Shown: positions 1-5,010 of the stretch, one piece after another
Layout: each line of letters starts with the position of its first letter
Position numbering within the stretch: position 1 is the first letter of the stretch
Notes under the pieces: model-generated
Told to the model about the DNA's origin: nothing
What the model saw: only the letters and a program-made list of their open reading frames with translations
Database searches by the model: none
Program-made: the position numbers and the translations under genes
Source: Clostridia bacterium
GTDB taxonomy: Bacteria > Bacillota > Sulfobacillia > SLMV01
Direction: 5' to 3'
Assembly: GCA_007133365.1 (NCBI GenBank)
Contig: SLMV01000184.1
Span: 1-6,769, forward strand
Length of the DNA: 6,769 bases

Positions 1-20
1 CAAAGGTTGCCCATTATCAT
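1..20 (-). CDS. Possible start of a further downstream gene (runs off left edge)
   Basis: Only the first codons would be visible: ATG ATA ATG GGC AAC CTT (18-20 downward), preceded at 7 bases by GGGAG (28-32). The gene would begin 16 bases after the ComF-like stop, matching the tight spacing elsewhere in the window. The ATG two codons later is in the same frame and could equally be the start. Nothing can be said about the product. In Bacillus the gene after comFC belongs to the yvyF-flgM flagellar cluster, which makes that region a candidate. Confidence 0.35.
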
Positions 21-36
21 CAATTTACTCCCAATT

Positions 37-762
37 TCATATCCTTTTCTTGACCGCGATGGTGGCTGCCATCACCCGCGCATTTCGTTCGCGGACTAAA
101 TAACGGGCGGTCTGTAAAACAGCATCCTCTCCGGTGTATATATCGTCAATGATCACCCATTTCTTTAATCCCCGAGCAACGTCACGCCCGAAACGTCGAT
201 CAAGGTATGCTTTTATCACCTTCCATGATCCGTGATGAAGCGGTTGATGCCAAAGTGGACAACCCAATTTCACCGCGATGGGCCTTGCTAACGTTCGCCC
301 CACCTCGCTTACGCTGAGAAGACCCAAGGCGGTCGGGCGATGATGCACGGGCTCAAGGAGACGGGTCAATATCGCACTCAGGGTTCGATTTAGGTGAGGG
401 AATCGTCCAGTACGAAATGCTGTCAAAAGGCGATGGAGAGGGCCCTCATCGATCCCAAAAAACAACACCGACTCCAGATGCTCGGCCGGGGGCGAAAGGC
501 AACGATGGGTCAAATGACCGGGAACTCCGGTCATATAACGCGGTATCGGGGCTTTACAAAGGGGGCATAATTGGGACATGGACCCGAGACGTAATTCGCA
601 ACTACGACAAAGGTCCGAAAGCCCCGGTTGAGTCGGCACCAAAATCCGCCCGCAAAGCACACACTGCCCGGGCTCGGGATAGAGAAGGTCCCCTAGGGTG
701 GCACCCATTTTCACAAGGTTATGGCCCAACGAAGGCACAGCGTCAGTCCGTTCTTTCGTCAA
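37..762 (-). CDS. Divergent ComF/ComFC-like protein: zinc-ribbon plus phosphoribosyltransferase-like domain
   Basis: A 241-residue protein with ComF layout. Members of the family are linked to DNA uptake in competence, although their enzymatic substrate is not settled. The N-terminal part (34-88) has paired cysteines: CVLC (34-37), CRSC (52-55), CPLC (66-69), then HRC (86-88), suitable for zinc binding, though the last pair has only one Cys plus a His. The C-terminal part (about 98-240) resembles the family's phosphoribosyltransferase domain. A hydrophobic strand leads into WVIIDDIYTGEDAV (202-215), in the place of the PRPP-binding loop usually written DDVYTTGAT. Here the TTGAT core is replaced by TGEDA, and the usual RGFNQ motif is not seen near 146-160. 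B. subtilis ComFC is about 240 residues, so length is normal. The start is uncertain: TTG with AGGA 10 bases upstream is the best seen; internal GTG and ATG (codon 19) lack ribosome sites. Family assignment is probable, activity doubtful. Confidence 0.7.
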   Translation of the reverse strand: MTKERTDAVPSLGHNLVKMGATLGDLLYPEPGQCVLCGRILVPTQPGLSDLCRSCELRLGSMSQLCPLCKAPIPRYMTGVPGHLTHRCLSPPAEHLESVLFFGIDEGPLHRLLTAFRTGRFPHLNRTLSAILTRLLEPVHHRPTALGLLSVSEVGRTLARPIAVKLGCPLWHQPLHHGSWKVIKAYLDRRFGRDVARGLKKWVIIDDIYTGEDAVLQTARYLVRERNARVMAATIAVKKRI

Positions 763-787
763 ATACGGGCAATCCTAATCCCCGATG

Positions 788-816
788 AGTATGCAATGGG
801 CAAATCAAGCGCTCAA
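788..816 (-). promoter_or_regulatory. Weak possible sigma-A promoter before the comF-like gene
   Basis: On the minus strand TTGAGC (811-816, 4 of 6) and CATACT (788-793, 4 of 6) are 17 bases apart, within the 77-base gap after metK. If used, transcription would begin near 781, about 20 bases before the proposed TTG start. The match is weak and could be chance; read-through from metK is at least as likely. Confidence 0.25.
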
Positions 817-839
817 AGGCCCCGTTTCGAATCCCCAAC

Positions 840-2054
840 TTACTCGGAGGCCATTTCACCCGATAAACCAGCCGCATCACGCAACATTAGGGCGCGATCG
901 ATCGCCTCCCAAGGCGCCTGAATGTCGTCCCGCCCGAAGTGACCGTACGCGGCCGTCGCCTGATAAATGGGGCGGCGAAGATCGAGATCCCGCAAAATGG
1001 CCGCTGGCCGAAAATCAAAAAAGGTATCGACGAGGGCTTCGATGCGTTCCTCTGAAATGCGGGCGGTGCCAAAGGTTTCGATCCGAAGCGACACCGGCGC
1101 AGCAACGCCAATGGCATAGGCGATCTCCACTTCGCACTCATCGGCAAGTCCGGCGGCAACGATGTTTTTGGCCGCATAGCGAGCGGCATACGAACCGGAT
1201 CGATCCACCTTGGTGGGGTCCTTTCCGGAAAAACACCCACCCCCATGATGCGCCCGACCTCCGTAAGAATCGACAATCACTTTACGTCCGGTGAGTCCGG
1301 CATCCGCCTGGGGCCCACCCATGACAAAACGGCCCGTCGGATTGATGAAGATATCGGTCGATTCCGTGATCAGTCCCGGGGGAATCACTGCATCGATGAC
1401 ATGCCGGCGAAGCCCGTCGACCAACTCGTCGTATGCGACGTCCGGATGATGTTGAGCGGACAAGACGACCGCCTGTAGATGACCCGGGGTCAACCGTTCC
1501 GGATAATAGACCGAACATTGGGATTTGCCATCCGGCCGGAGATACGGCAGGATGCCCTGATGGCGACAGGTGGCCAAACGCCGGGTCAATTGATGGGCCA
1601 ATGTGATGGGAAGGGGCATCAATTGGGGGGTCTCTCGACACGCATAACCATAGACGATGCCCTGATCCCCCGCACCGACGGCGTTCAAATACGCCTCGTC
1701 GTCCTCGTCTTGTTGATCGGGAACCACCCCTCGCGCGATATCAGGCGATTGTTCATCGATCGCGGTCAAAACCGCGCACGTGTCCCCATCAAAACCGTAC
1801 TTCGCGCGCGTGTAGCCAATGTCTTTGATGGTTTGCCGCGCCAGGCGGGGGATGTCCACATAACAATCGGTTGTGATTTCGCCGGTAATGAGGACCAACC
1901 CGGTCGTCACCAAGGTTTCGCATGCCACCCGGGCCCAAGGGTCCTCACCCAAAATGGCGTCCAACACCGCATCGGAAATCTGATCGGCCACCTTATCGGG
2001 ATGCCCTTCCGTCACGGATTCGGACGTATACGTTCGACTATATCGCTTTCGCAT
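840..2054 (-). CDS. metK: S-adenosylmethionine synthetase (methionine adenosyltransferase)
   Basis: Makes S-adenosylmethionine from methionine and ATP with release of phosphate and pyrophosphate; 404 residues, in the usual 380-405 range, cytoplasmic tetramer in the family. Key blocks: SVTEGHPDKVADQISDAVLD at 13-32, with His18 and Asp20 matching the catalytic His and metal-binding Asp; ALTAID-type segment then DEQSPDIARGV at 100-110; GAGDQG signature at 127-132; LRPDGKSQ at 172-179 with the active-site lysine 177; and GGGCFSGKDPTKVDRS at 271-286, the second signature, with Cys in place of the commoner Ala (an allowed variant). The start MRKRYSRTYTSESV was chosen because GGGAG lies 7 bases upstream. 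An in-frame ATG at 2115-2117 lies inside the riboswitch P1 strand and is rejected. The gene is under the SAM-I riboswitch and probably co-transcribed with the ComF-like gene 77 bases downstream. Confidence 0.98.
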   Translation of the reverse strand: MRKRYSRTYTSESVTEGHPDKVADQISDAVLDAILGEDPWARVACETLVTTGLVLITGEITTDCYVDIPRLARQTIKDIGYTRAKYGFDGDTCAVLTAIDEQSPDIARGVVPDQQDEDDEAYLNAVGAGDQGIVYGYACRETPQLMPLPITLAHQLTRRLATCRHQGILPYLRPDGKSQCSVYYPERLTPGHLQAVVLSAQHHPDVAYDELVDGLRRHVIDAVIPPGLITESTDIFINPTGRFVMGGPQADAGLTGRKVIVDSYGGRAHHGGGCFSGKDPTKVDRSGSYAARYAAKNIVAAGLADECEVEIAYAIGVAAPVSLRIETFGTARISEERIEALVDTFFDFRPAAILRDLDLRRPIYQATAAYGHFGRDDIQAPWEAIDRALMLRDAAGLSGEMASE

Positions 2055-2073
2055 GCTTTCACTCCCGTCATCT

Positions 2074-2105
2074 AAAAAAAGAAAACTCCTTCGGCGAGGA
2101 AGGAG
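2074..2105 (-). terminator. Riboswitch-controlled intrinsic terminator (attenuator) before metK
   Basis: On the minus strand CTCCTTC and GAAGGAG form a perfect 7-bp stem with a 6-base loop, extendable by G-U pairs, followed by TTTTCTTTTTTT. It lies between the aptamer and the metK ribosome binding site. The 3' strand of P1 (GGATGAG) can pair partly with CTCCTTCC, the 5' side of this stem (GGA with TCC, GAG with CTC), giving a plausible antiterminator when SAM is absent. Confidence 0.95.
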
Positions 2106-2110
2106 CCCAA

Positions 2111-2222
2111 CTCTCATCCGTCAGGGTGAACTTCCTATTACCCTGCTGGGATTAGCACCGATGCCTCCTGGCCGGTTGCTGAGGGGTCGCGGGGCCAGTA
2201 CCCTCACCCTTCTCTCGATAAG
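2111..2222 (-). ncRNA. SAM-I (S-box) riboswitch aptamer
   Basis: A cis-acting leader RNA that binds S-adenosylmethionine and turns off the downstream gene when SAM is plentiful. Read on the minus strand it shows the S-box blocks in order: CTTATCGAGAG (2212-2222), GAGGGTACTGGCCC, CAGCAACCGG, GGTGCTAATCCC, and GGATGAGAG at the 3' end. P1 pairs CTTATC (2217-2222) with GATGAG (2113-2118). P4 is a perfect 6-bp stem, CAGGGT with ACCCTG (2122-2127 and 2140-2145 on the plus strand). The conserved kink-turn and SAM-pocket sequences are recognisable. The aptamer sits between a sigma-A promoter and metK, whose product makes SAM, so this is direct end-product control. An attenuator hairpin starts 5 bases after the aptamer. 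Confidence 0.97.
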
Positions 2223-2248
2223 CCTTTATATCCACCATCTTGAAGGGC

Positions 2249-2277
2249 AGTATAGCACGTCGCCCTTATCCGGTCAA
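2249..2277 (-). promoter_or_regulatory. Sigma-A promoter of the metK riboswitch transcript
   Basis: On the minus strand TTGACC (2272-2277, 5 of 6 against TTGACA) and TATACT (2249-2254, 5 of 6 against TATAAT) are separated by exactly 17 bases. Transcription would start near 2242, about 20 bases before the riboswitch P1 helix. The placement directly before the aptamer strongly supports it. A 6-bp inverted repeat, AAGGGC (2243-2248) and GCCCTT (2262-2267), straddles the -10 element. Confidence 0.85.
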
Positions 2278-2288
2278 TAAAACCGCGA

Positions 2289-2741
2289 TCATTCCGAAAG
2301 AAACGTAAACGAAAGTTGCCCCTCGGCTACCCGCTCGTCATCCACCCAAGCCCGAGCTTGGACCCGCACAAAAGGCCCCCGTCGTCTTGTTGTCTCGATC
2401 CTAAGATCCAAACGATCCCCGGGCAGCACCATACGGCGAAACTTGACCCGATCCATGCCAGCAAAGACCCCGAGACCGTCGGATTCTTGCTTTTCGGCCG
2501 CAAAACAAACCGCGGCCAATTGTGCTAAGGCTTCGATGATCAAGACACCGGGGAAGATAGGTCGGTCAGGGAAATGCCCTTGAAACACGGCTTCATTTTC
2601 GGAAATCATCTTATACCCCTCGGCCCATTCTCCGGCATCAAAAGCCGTCACCGCATCCAACAACAAAAACGGATACCGATGCGGAATCAAAGCGCGAATT
2701 TCGGCCGATCGCAGCGGCAACGACATCTCCGATTCTACCAT
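2289..2741 (-). CDS. fabZ: 3-hydroxyacyl-[acyl-carrier-protein] dehydratase FabZ
   Basis: Hot-dog-fold dehydratase of type II fatty acid synthesis, 150 residues (typical about 140-150). It removes water from (3R)-hydroxyacyl-ACP to give trans-2-enoyl-ACP in the cytoplasm. Visible signatures are IPHRYPFLLLDAV (19-31) and GHFPDRPIFPGVLIIEALAQ (55-74). These hold the catalytic pair His56 and Glu70, with the same 14-residue spacing as His54/Glu68 of E. coli FabZ. Also present are MDRVKFRRMVLPGD (96-109), which lines the substrate tunnel, and a C-terminal strand region ending in GQLSFTF. The ATG start is preceded by AAAGGGG 8 bases upstream; a second ATG at codon 6 has its GGAG immediately against it and is unlikely. 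The site overlaps the end of flhP, so fabZ is read as the last gene of the flagellar cluster. No terminator is visible after it, so read-through into the metK leader is possible. Confidence 0.96.
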   Translation of the reverse strand: MVESEMSLPLRSAEIRALIPHRYPFLLLDAVTAFDAGEWAEGYKMISENEAVFQGHFPDRPIFPGVLIIEALAQLAAVCFAAEKQESDGLGVFAGMDRVKFRRMVLPGDRLDLRIETTRRRGPFVRVQARAWVDDERVAEGQLSFTFLSE

Positions 2742-2759
2742 AGACGAATCCCCTTTCCT

Positions 2760-3590
2760 CTACCGGCGTAAGTGAAGCGCCATTTCAAACATCTGATCAC
2801 TGGTCGAAAGCGCCCGACTGTTCAACTGAAAGCTTCGTTGGGCCTCGATCAACCGGGCCATTTCGATCGCAAGATGCACATTGGAACGCTCGAGAACCCC
2901 TTGCCGGATTTCACCAGCACCCTCCGTCCCGGCCTGGACCCATTCGCCGGTGACTTGGGTATCATCCTCCGCTAACAGGCCGTAGCGATTGTCGCCCAGC
3001 GGGGTCAGCGTTTGACCCGACTCCGGTACACAAAGTGCCAAGGTACCGATTTCAACTGCGCCATCGGTCCCATCATCATGCACCCGGCCCAGTTCGCCGG
3101 TGGGAGAAATCGCAATCTCTCGCGCGGACATCCCGTCCGGCAGCTGAAGCGGCTCACCCACCGAATCCAAAACATAAAACCCGTCATGACTGGTGAGAAA
3201 GCCCGCATCATCCAGACGGAAATTACCATCCCGCGTCAAGCCCATCCCCTCACCCCGCCCATTTCCGAGGACAAAAAACCCCCGACCTTCCACGGCGAGG
3301 TCCAGCGGCCGGTCCGTCTGTTGATAAGCGCCTGCCCGGTCTTCTACTATGAGATCCCGAGCCCGAAGCCCCTGCGGCCGCCCAAATTCTACGCCGCGGC
3401 TCTCCAGTTGGGCCTCATCTCGCCGAAGCACGGGTTGTTCCCGTATGTGCTGTTGAATCAGTTCGGAAAAGCCCGCCTCTTGTCGACGAAATCCATGGGT
3501 ATTAACATTCGCCACGTTGTGCCCAGTTGCCTGCAACCGGAGTTCGCTCGCCTTCAATCCCAAGGCGGACGTTCTCATTTCCCCGTACAT
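2760..3590 (-). CDS. flhP: Flagellar hook-basal body rod protein, FlhP type (FlgG family)
   Basis: Second axial rod protein, 276 residues, close to the roughly 260-270 of FlgG-like proteins. The N-terminal rod domain includes LQATGHNVANVNTHGFRRQ at 19-37. The middle conserved segment at about 92-145 includes TDRPLDLAVEGRGFFVL and LTRDGNFRLDDAGFL, followed by DGFYVLDSVGEPLQLP. The C-terminal domain at 227-275 includes IRQGVLERSNVHLAIEMARLIEAQRSFQLNSRAL, here cited as two joined family blocks: QGxLExSNV, then the MxxLIxAQRxFQxNS helix. The C-terminal block is closer to FlgG consensus than that of the preceding paralogue. The protein probably stacks with FlhO to form the distal rod crossing the cell wall. 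The start was moved from an in-frame TTG to the ATG two codons later because of Shine-Dalgarno spacing. It lies 12 bases after flhO and 18 bases before fabZ, so it is co-transcribed with both. Confidence 0.9.
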   Translation of the reverse strand: MYGEMRTSALGLKASELRLQATGHNVANVNTHGFRRQEAGFSELIQQHIREQPVLRRDEAQLESRGVEFGRPQGLRARDLIVEDRAGAYQQTDRPLDLAVEGRGFFVLGNGRGEGMGLTRDGNFRLDDAGFLTSHDGFYVLDSVGEPLQLPDGMSAREIAISPTGELGRVHDDGTDGAVEIGTLALCVPESGQTLTPLGDNRYGLLAEDDTQVTGEWVQAGTEGAGEIRQGVLERSNVHLAIEMARLIEAQRSFQLNSRALSTSDQMFEMALHLRR

Positions 3591-3598
3591 ATTCAATA

Positions 3599-3605
3599 CC
3601 TCCTA
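3599..3605 (-). promoter_or_regulatory. flhP ribosome binding site overlapping the flhO stop
   Basis: TAGGAGG on the minus strand holds the flhO stop TAG (3603-3605) and a near-perfect Shine-Dalgarno. The ATG at 3588-3590 is 8 bases downstream, an ideal distance. A TTG at 3594-3596 is only 2 bases away, too close to be the start. This site therefore decides the flhP start and suggests translational coupling with flhO. Confidence 0.85.
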
Positions 3606-4352
3606 AAAACTCTCGAGAACACGAAACAGGTGATCCAAGCTGCCATCTTGGATCTGAAGTGCCGAATGGCTCAACCCATAGTGACGAAGGGTGGCCAGCA
3701 ATTGAGTCATCTCTTGAACCGGGTCCACATTCGACCGTTCCAGCCAGCCCTGACGGACCGTCACATCTTCCGTCATGGTATCGGCCACGGGCTCGCCGTC
3801 CGGCGGTTCGAAATAGCCGGCGGGACCGCGAACGGAAGCATCGGGGTCGGCTTGAATAATTTGCACGCGCCCCAACACCACATCATCCTGTCGGACAACA
3901 CCTTCTCCTGTGACCGTAAAAGCCTCATTCCCCACCTGCCCGGTTCCGTCTTCGATGACCAGCCGATACCCTTCCGGGGAAGCCAAAAACCCCGCGTCAT
4001 CGACGCTGAACTGCCCGGCTCGGGTCAATTGCATGCCTTCGGGGGTCTCCACTTGGAAGTAACCGGGTCCGTCCAACGCCAAATCCGTCGGGCGGTCCGT
4101 CGCCTCCAGATTACCGTTTGCGCGATTGGTGCTGACCCCCGAAACCCGGGATCCCTGATTTAAAACATCGAGCGCCTCCCGGCCACCGGAGTTATTCAAT
4201 CGATGGATCAGTGCTTGATCAAATGGCGAAAGGTGGGCCTTTTGGGATTGGTAGCCCACCGTATGACTATTCGATAAATTGTTGGCAATCAACCGCTGAC
4301 GGTGCTGACTCGCCATCATGGAAGCGGCGGATGCGTAAATTCCGCGATTCAT
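3603..4352 (-). CDS. flhO: Flagellar hook-basal body rod protein, FlhO type (FlgF/FlgG family)
   Basis: A 249-residue protein of the axial flagellar family, whose members form the rod, hook and junction of the flagellum and are exported by the flagellar type III apparatus, so the lack of a classical signal peptide is expected. The N-terminal rod domain (about 4-40) carries LIANNLSNSHTVGYQSQ at 21-37, a version of the family's NLANxxTxGYKR motif. The central conserved segment at 86-130 includes TDRPTDLALDGPGYFQV and LTRAGQFSVDDAGFL. The C-terminal domain at 199-245 contains VRQGWLERSNVDPVQEM. The two ends form the coiled-coil core of the axial tube. The ATG start follows AAAGGGG by 8 bases; the open frame extends 21 codons further but without a site or family similarity. 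In Bacillus the homologous pair flhO-flhP is needed for the distal rod. FlhO as opposed to FlgF or FlgG is chosen from the tandem pairing and the adjacent fabZ. Confidence 0.88.
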   Translation of the reverse strand: MNRGIYASAASMMASQHRQRLIANNLSNSHTVGYQSQKAHLSPFDQALIHRLNNSGGREALDVLNQGSRVSGVSTNRANGNLEATDRPTDLALDGPGYFQVETPEGMQLTRAGQFSVDDAGFLASPEGYRLVIEDGTGQVGNEAFTVTGEGVVRQDDVVLGRVQIIQADPDASVRGPAGYFEPPDGEPVADTMTEDVTVRQGWLERSNVDPVQEMTQLLATLRHYGLSHSALQIQDGSLDHLFRVLESF

Positions 4353-4393
4353 AAGTTCATCCCCTTTCACGCCTTTGGGCCCCAATGGGTCCA

Positions 4394-4467
4394 AACCGAT
4401 AATCCCGGTTGTCATGAACCGGCCCCATTTGCGCCTTTAACTAGGCCCCTACTTTTCATTATCGGTT
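4394..4467. repeat. Perfect 10-bp inverted repeat in the flhO leader
   Basis: AACCGATAAT (4394-4403, plus strand) is the exact reverse complement of ATTATCGGTT (4458-4467), with 54 bases between. The right arm contains the candidate sigma-28 -10 element, so the left arm is a mirrored copy of that element inside the predicted 5' leader. It could be a paired operator, a divergent antisense -10, or chance. No suitable -35 is seen for the mirrored copy. Confidence 0.55.
4405..4422 (-). repeat. Small hairpin in the flhO 5' leader
   Basis: CCGGTT (4405-4410) and AACCGG (4417-4422) form a perfect 6-bp stem with a 6-base loop. It is about 55-70 bases before the flhO start codon, between the arms of the larger inverted repeat. 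There is no T run after it on the minus strand, so it is not a terminator. It may simply structure the leader RNA. Confidence 0.4.
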
Positions 4468-4486
4468 CATCAGCGTTCAATCATTA
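4459..4486 (-). promoter_or_regulatory. Candidate sigma-D (sigma-28) promoter for flhO-flhP-fabZ
   Basis: Read on the minus strand, ACCGATAA (4459-4466) matches 7 of 8 bases of the sigma-28 -10 element GCCGATAA. TAAT (4483-4486), 16 bases upstream, matches 3 of 4 bases of the -35 element TAAA. The site is just after the atp terminator and about 107 bases before the flhO start, the expected place for a promoter of this flagellar cluster. GATAAT within the same stretch could instead be a sigma-A -10, but the hexamer 17 bases upstream (TAATGA) is a poor -35. The motif is visible; its use is inferred. Confidence 0.5.
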
Positions 4487-4522
4487 GCGAAAGGGGAAAA
4501 TCATCGGCGCCCTTTGGCCCAC

Positions 4523-4552
4523 AAAAAAAGGGCCGAAACCAGCTCGGCCCTT
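4523..4552 (-). terminator. Rho-independent terminator of the ATP synthase operon
   Basis: On the minus strand a perfect 9-bp stem (AAGGGCCGA / TCGGCCCTT) encloses a 7-base loop and runs directly into seven T residues. It begins 10 bases after the atpC stop. It should end the atp transcript and separate it from the flagellar cluster downstream. Confidence 0.95.
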
Positions 4553-4562
4553 CTTCGGCATC

Positions 4563-4997
4563 TTATTCGTTGCCACGACGGGGATCATGCTGTTCGGCCG
4601 CCTGAAGACGCGCCATTGCTCGCTCCACCGCCACTCGGGCTCGAAGCACGTCCGTCTCTTCTTCCGGCTGTTGAAGCCGCTGGCGCGCCCGTCTTAAGGC
4701 ATCACGCGCCCGCTGCACATCAATCTGCTCACTGAGCTCCGCCGTATCCGCCAACACGGTGACGACGTTCTCTGCCACTTCAGCAAATCCACCGCTGATG
4801 GCAAAATAGTGACGCTCGGCGGGTTCCCCAAAGGGACCTCCCTCTTCCTGGGAGATCACGACGCCAGGTTTGAGCGCGGTCACCAACGGGGTATGCCGCG
4901 GCAAAATTCCCAAATAACCGTCGGCACCCGGGAGGACCACGAACGCCACCTGACGGGGATCGTGTTCGCCGGTGGGTGTGATGATATTTAACGTCAT
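4563..4997 (-). CDS. atpC: F1Fo ATP synthase epsilon subunit
   Basis: Epsilon subunit, 144 residues (family usually 130-140). It sits at the base of the central stalk with gamma, is needed for coupling, and inhibits ATP hydrolysis by moving its C-terminal helices. The N-terminal beta-sandwich is clear: GYLGILPRHTPLVTALKPG at 27-45 and FAISGGFAEVAENVVTVLAD at 65-84. The C-terminal helical hairpin spans about 93-135. Residues 92-97 (IDVQRA) match the I/L-D-x-x-R-A ATP-binding motif described for the epsilon subunit of thermophilic Bacillus PS3. Arg126 and Arg130 in ERAMARL fall where PS3 has its two further ATP-contacting arginines. The start at MTLNIITP was chosen because AAGAGGG lies about 6 bases upstream and the family N-terminus begins there. 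The open frame continues upstream to 5135, but that part overlaps atpD. The stop is TAA, and an intrinsic terminator follows 10 bases later. Confidence 0.97.
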   Translation of the reverse strand: MTLNIITPTGEHDPRQVAFVVLPGADGYLGILPRHTPLVTALKPGVVISQEEGGPFGEPAERHYFAISGGFAEVAENVVTVLADTAELSEQIDVQRARDALRRARQRLQQPEEETDVLRARVAVERAMARLQAAEQHDPRRGNE

Positions 4998-5010
4998 TCG
5001 ACCCTCTTGA

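Noticed and set aside
417..788. Plus-strand open frame opposite the ComF-like gene
   Set aside because: Composition is low-information and Arg/Pro/Gly-rich, with no motif. The minus-strand frame has ordered Cys pairs and the PRTase-like DDIYT strand.
887..1641. Shifted minus-strand open frames inside metK
   Set aside because: They are out of frame with the fully conserved metK frame and show no independent start signals.
2055..2117. N-terminal extension of metK from the ATG at 2115-2117
   Set aside because: That ATG is part of the riboswitch P1 strand and the extension would translate the terminator hairpin. The ATG at 2052-2054 has a proper ribosome site and gives the family N-terminus.
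2225..2288. Terminator after fabZ
   Set aside because: The only inverted repeat (AAGGGC/GCCCTT) has no following T run and overlaps the metK promoter, so it was not called a terminator.
3012..4163. Long 383-codon open frame on the plus strand
   Set aside because: It lies antisense across the end of flhP-like and most of flhO-like coding sequence, has no ribosome site or recognisable family motif, and is explained by low stop frequency in G+C-rich antisense frames.
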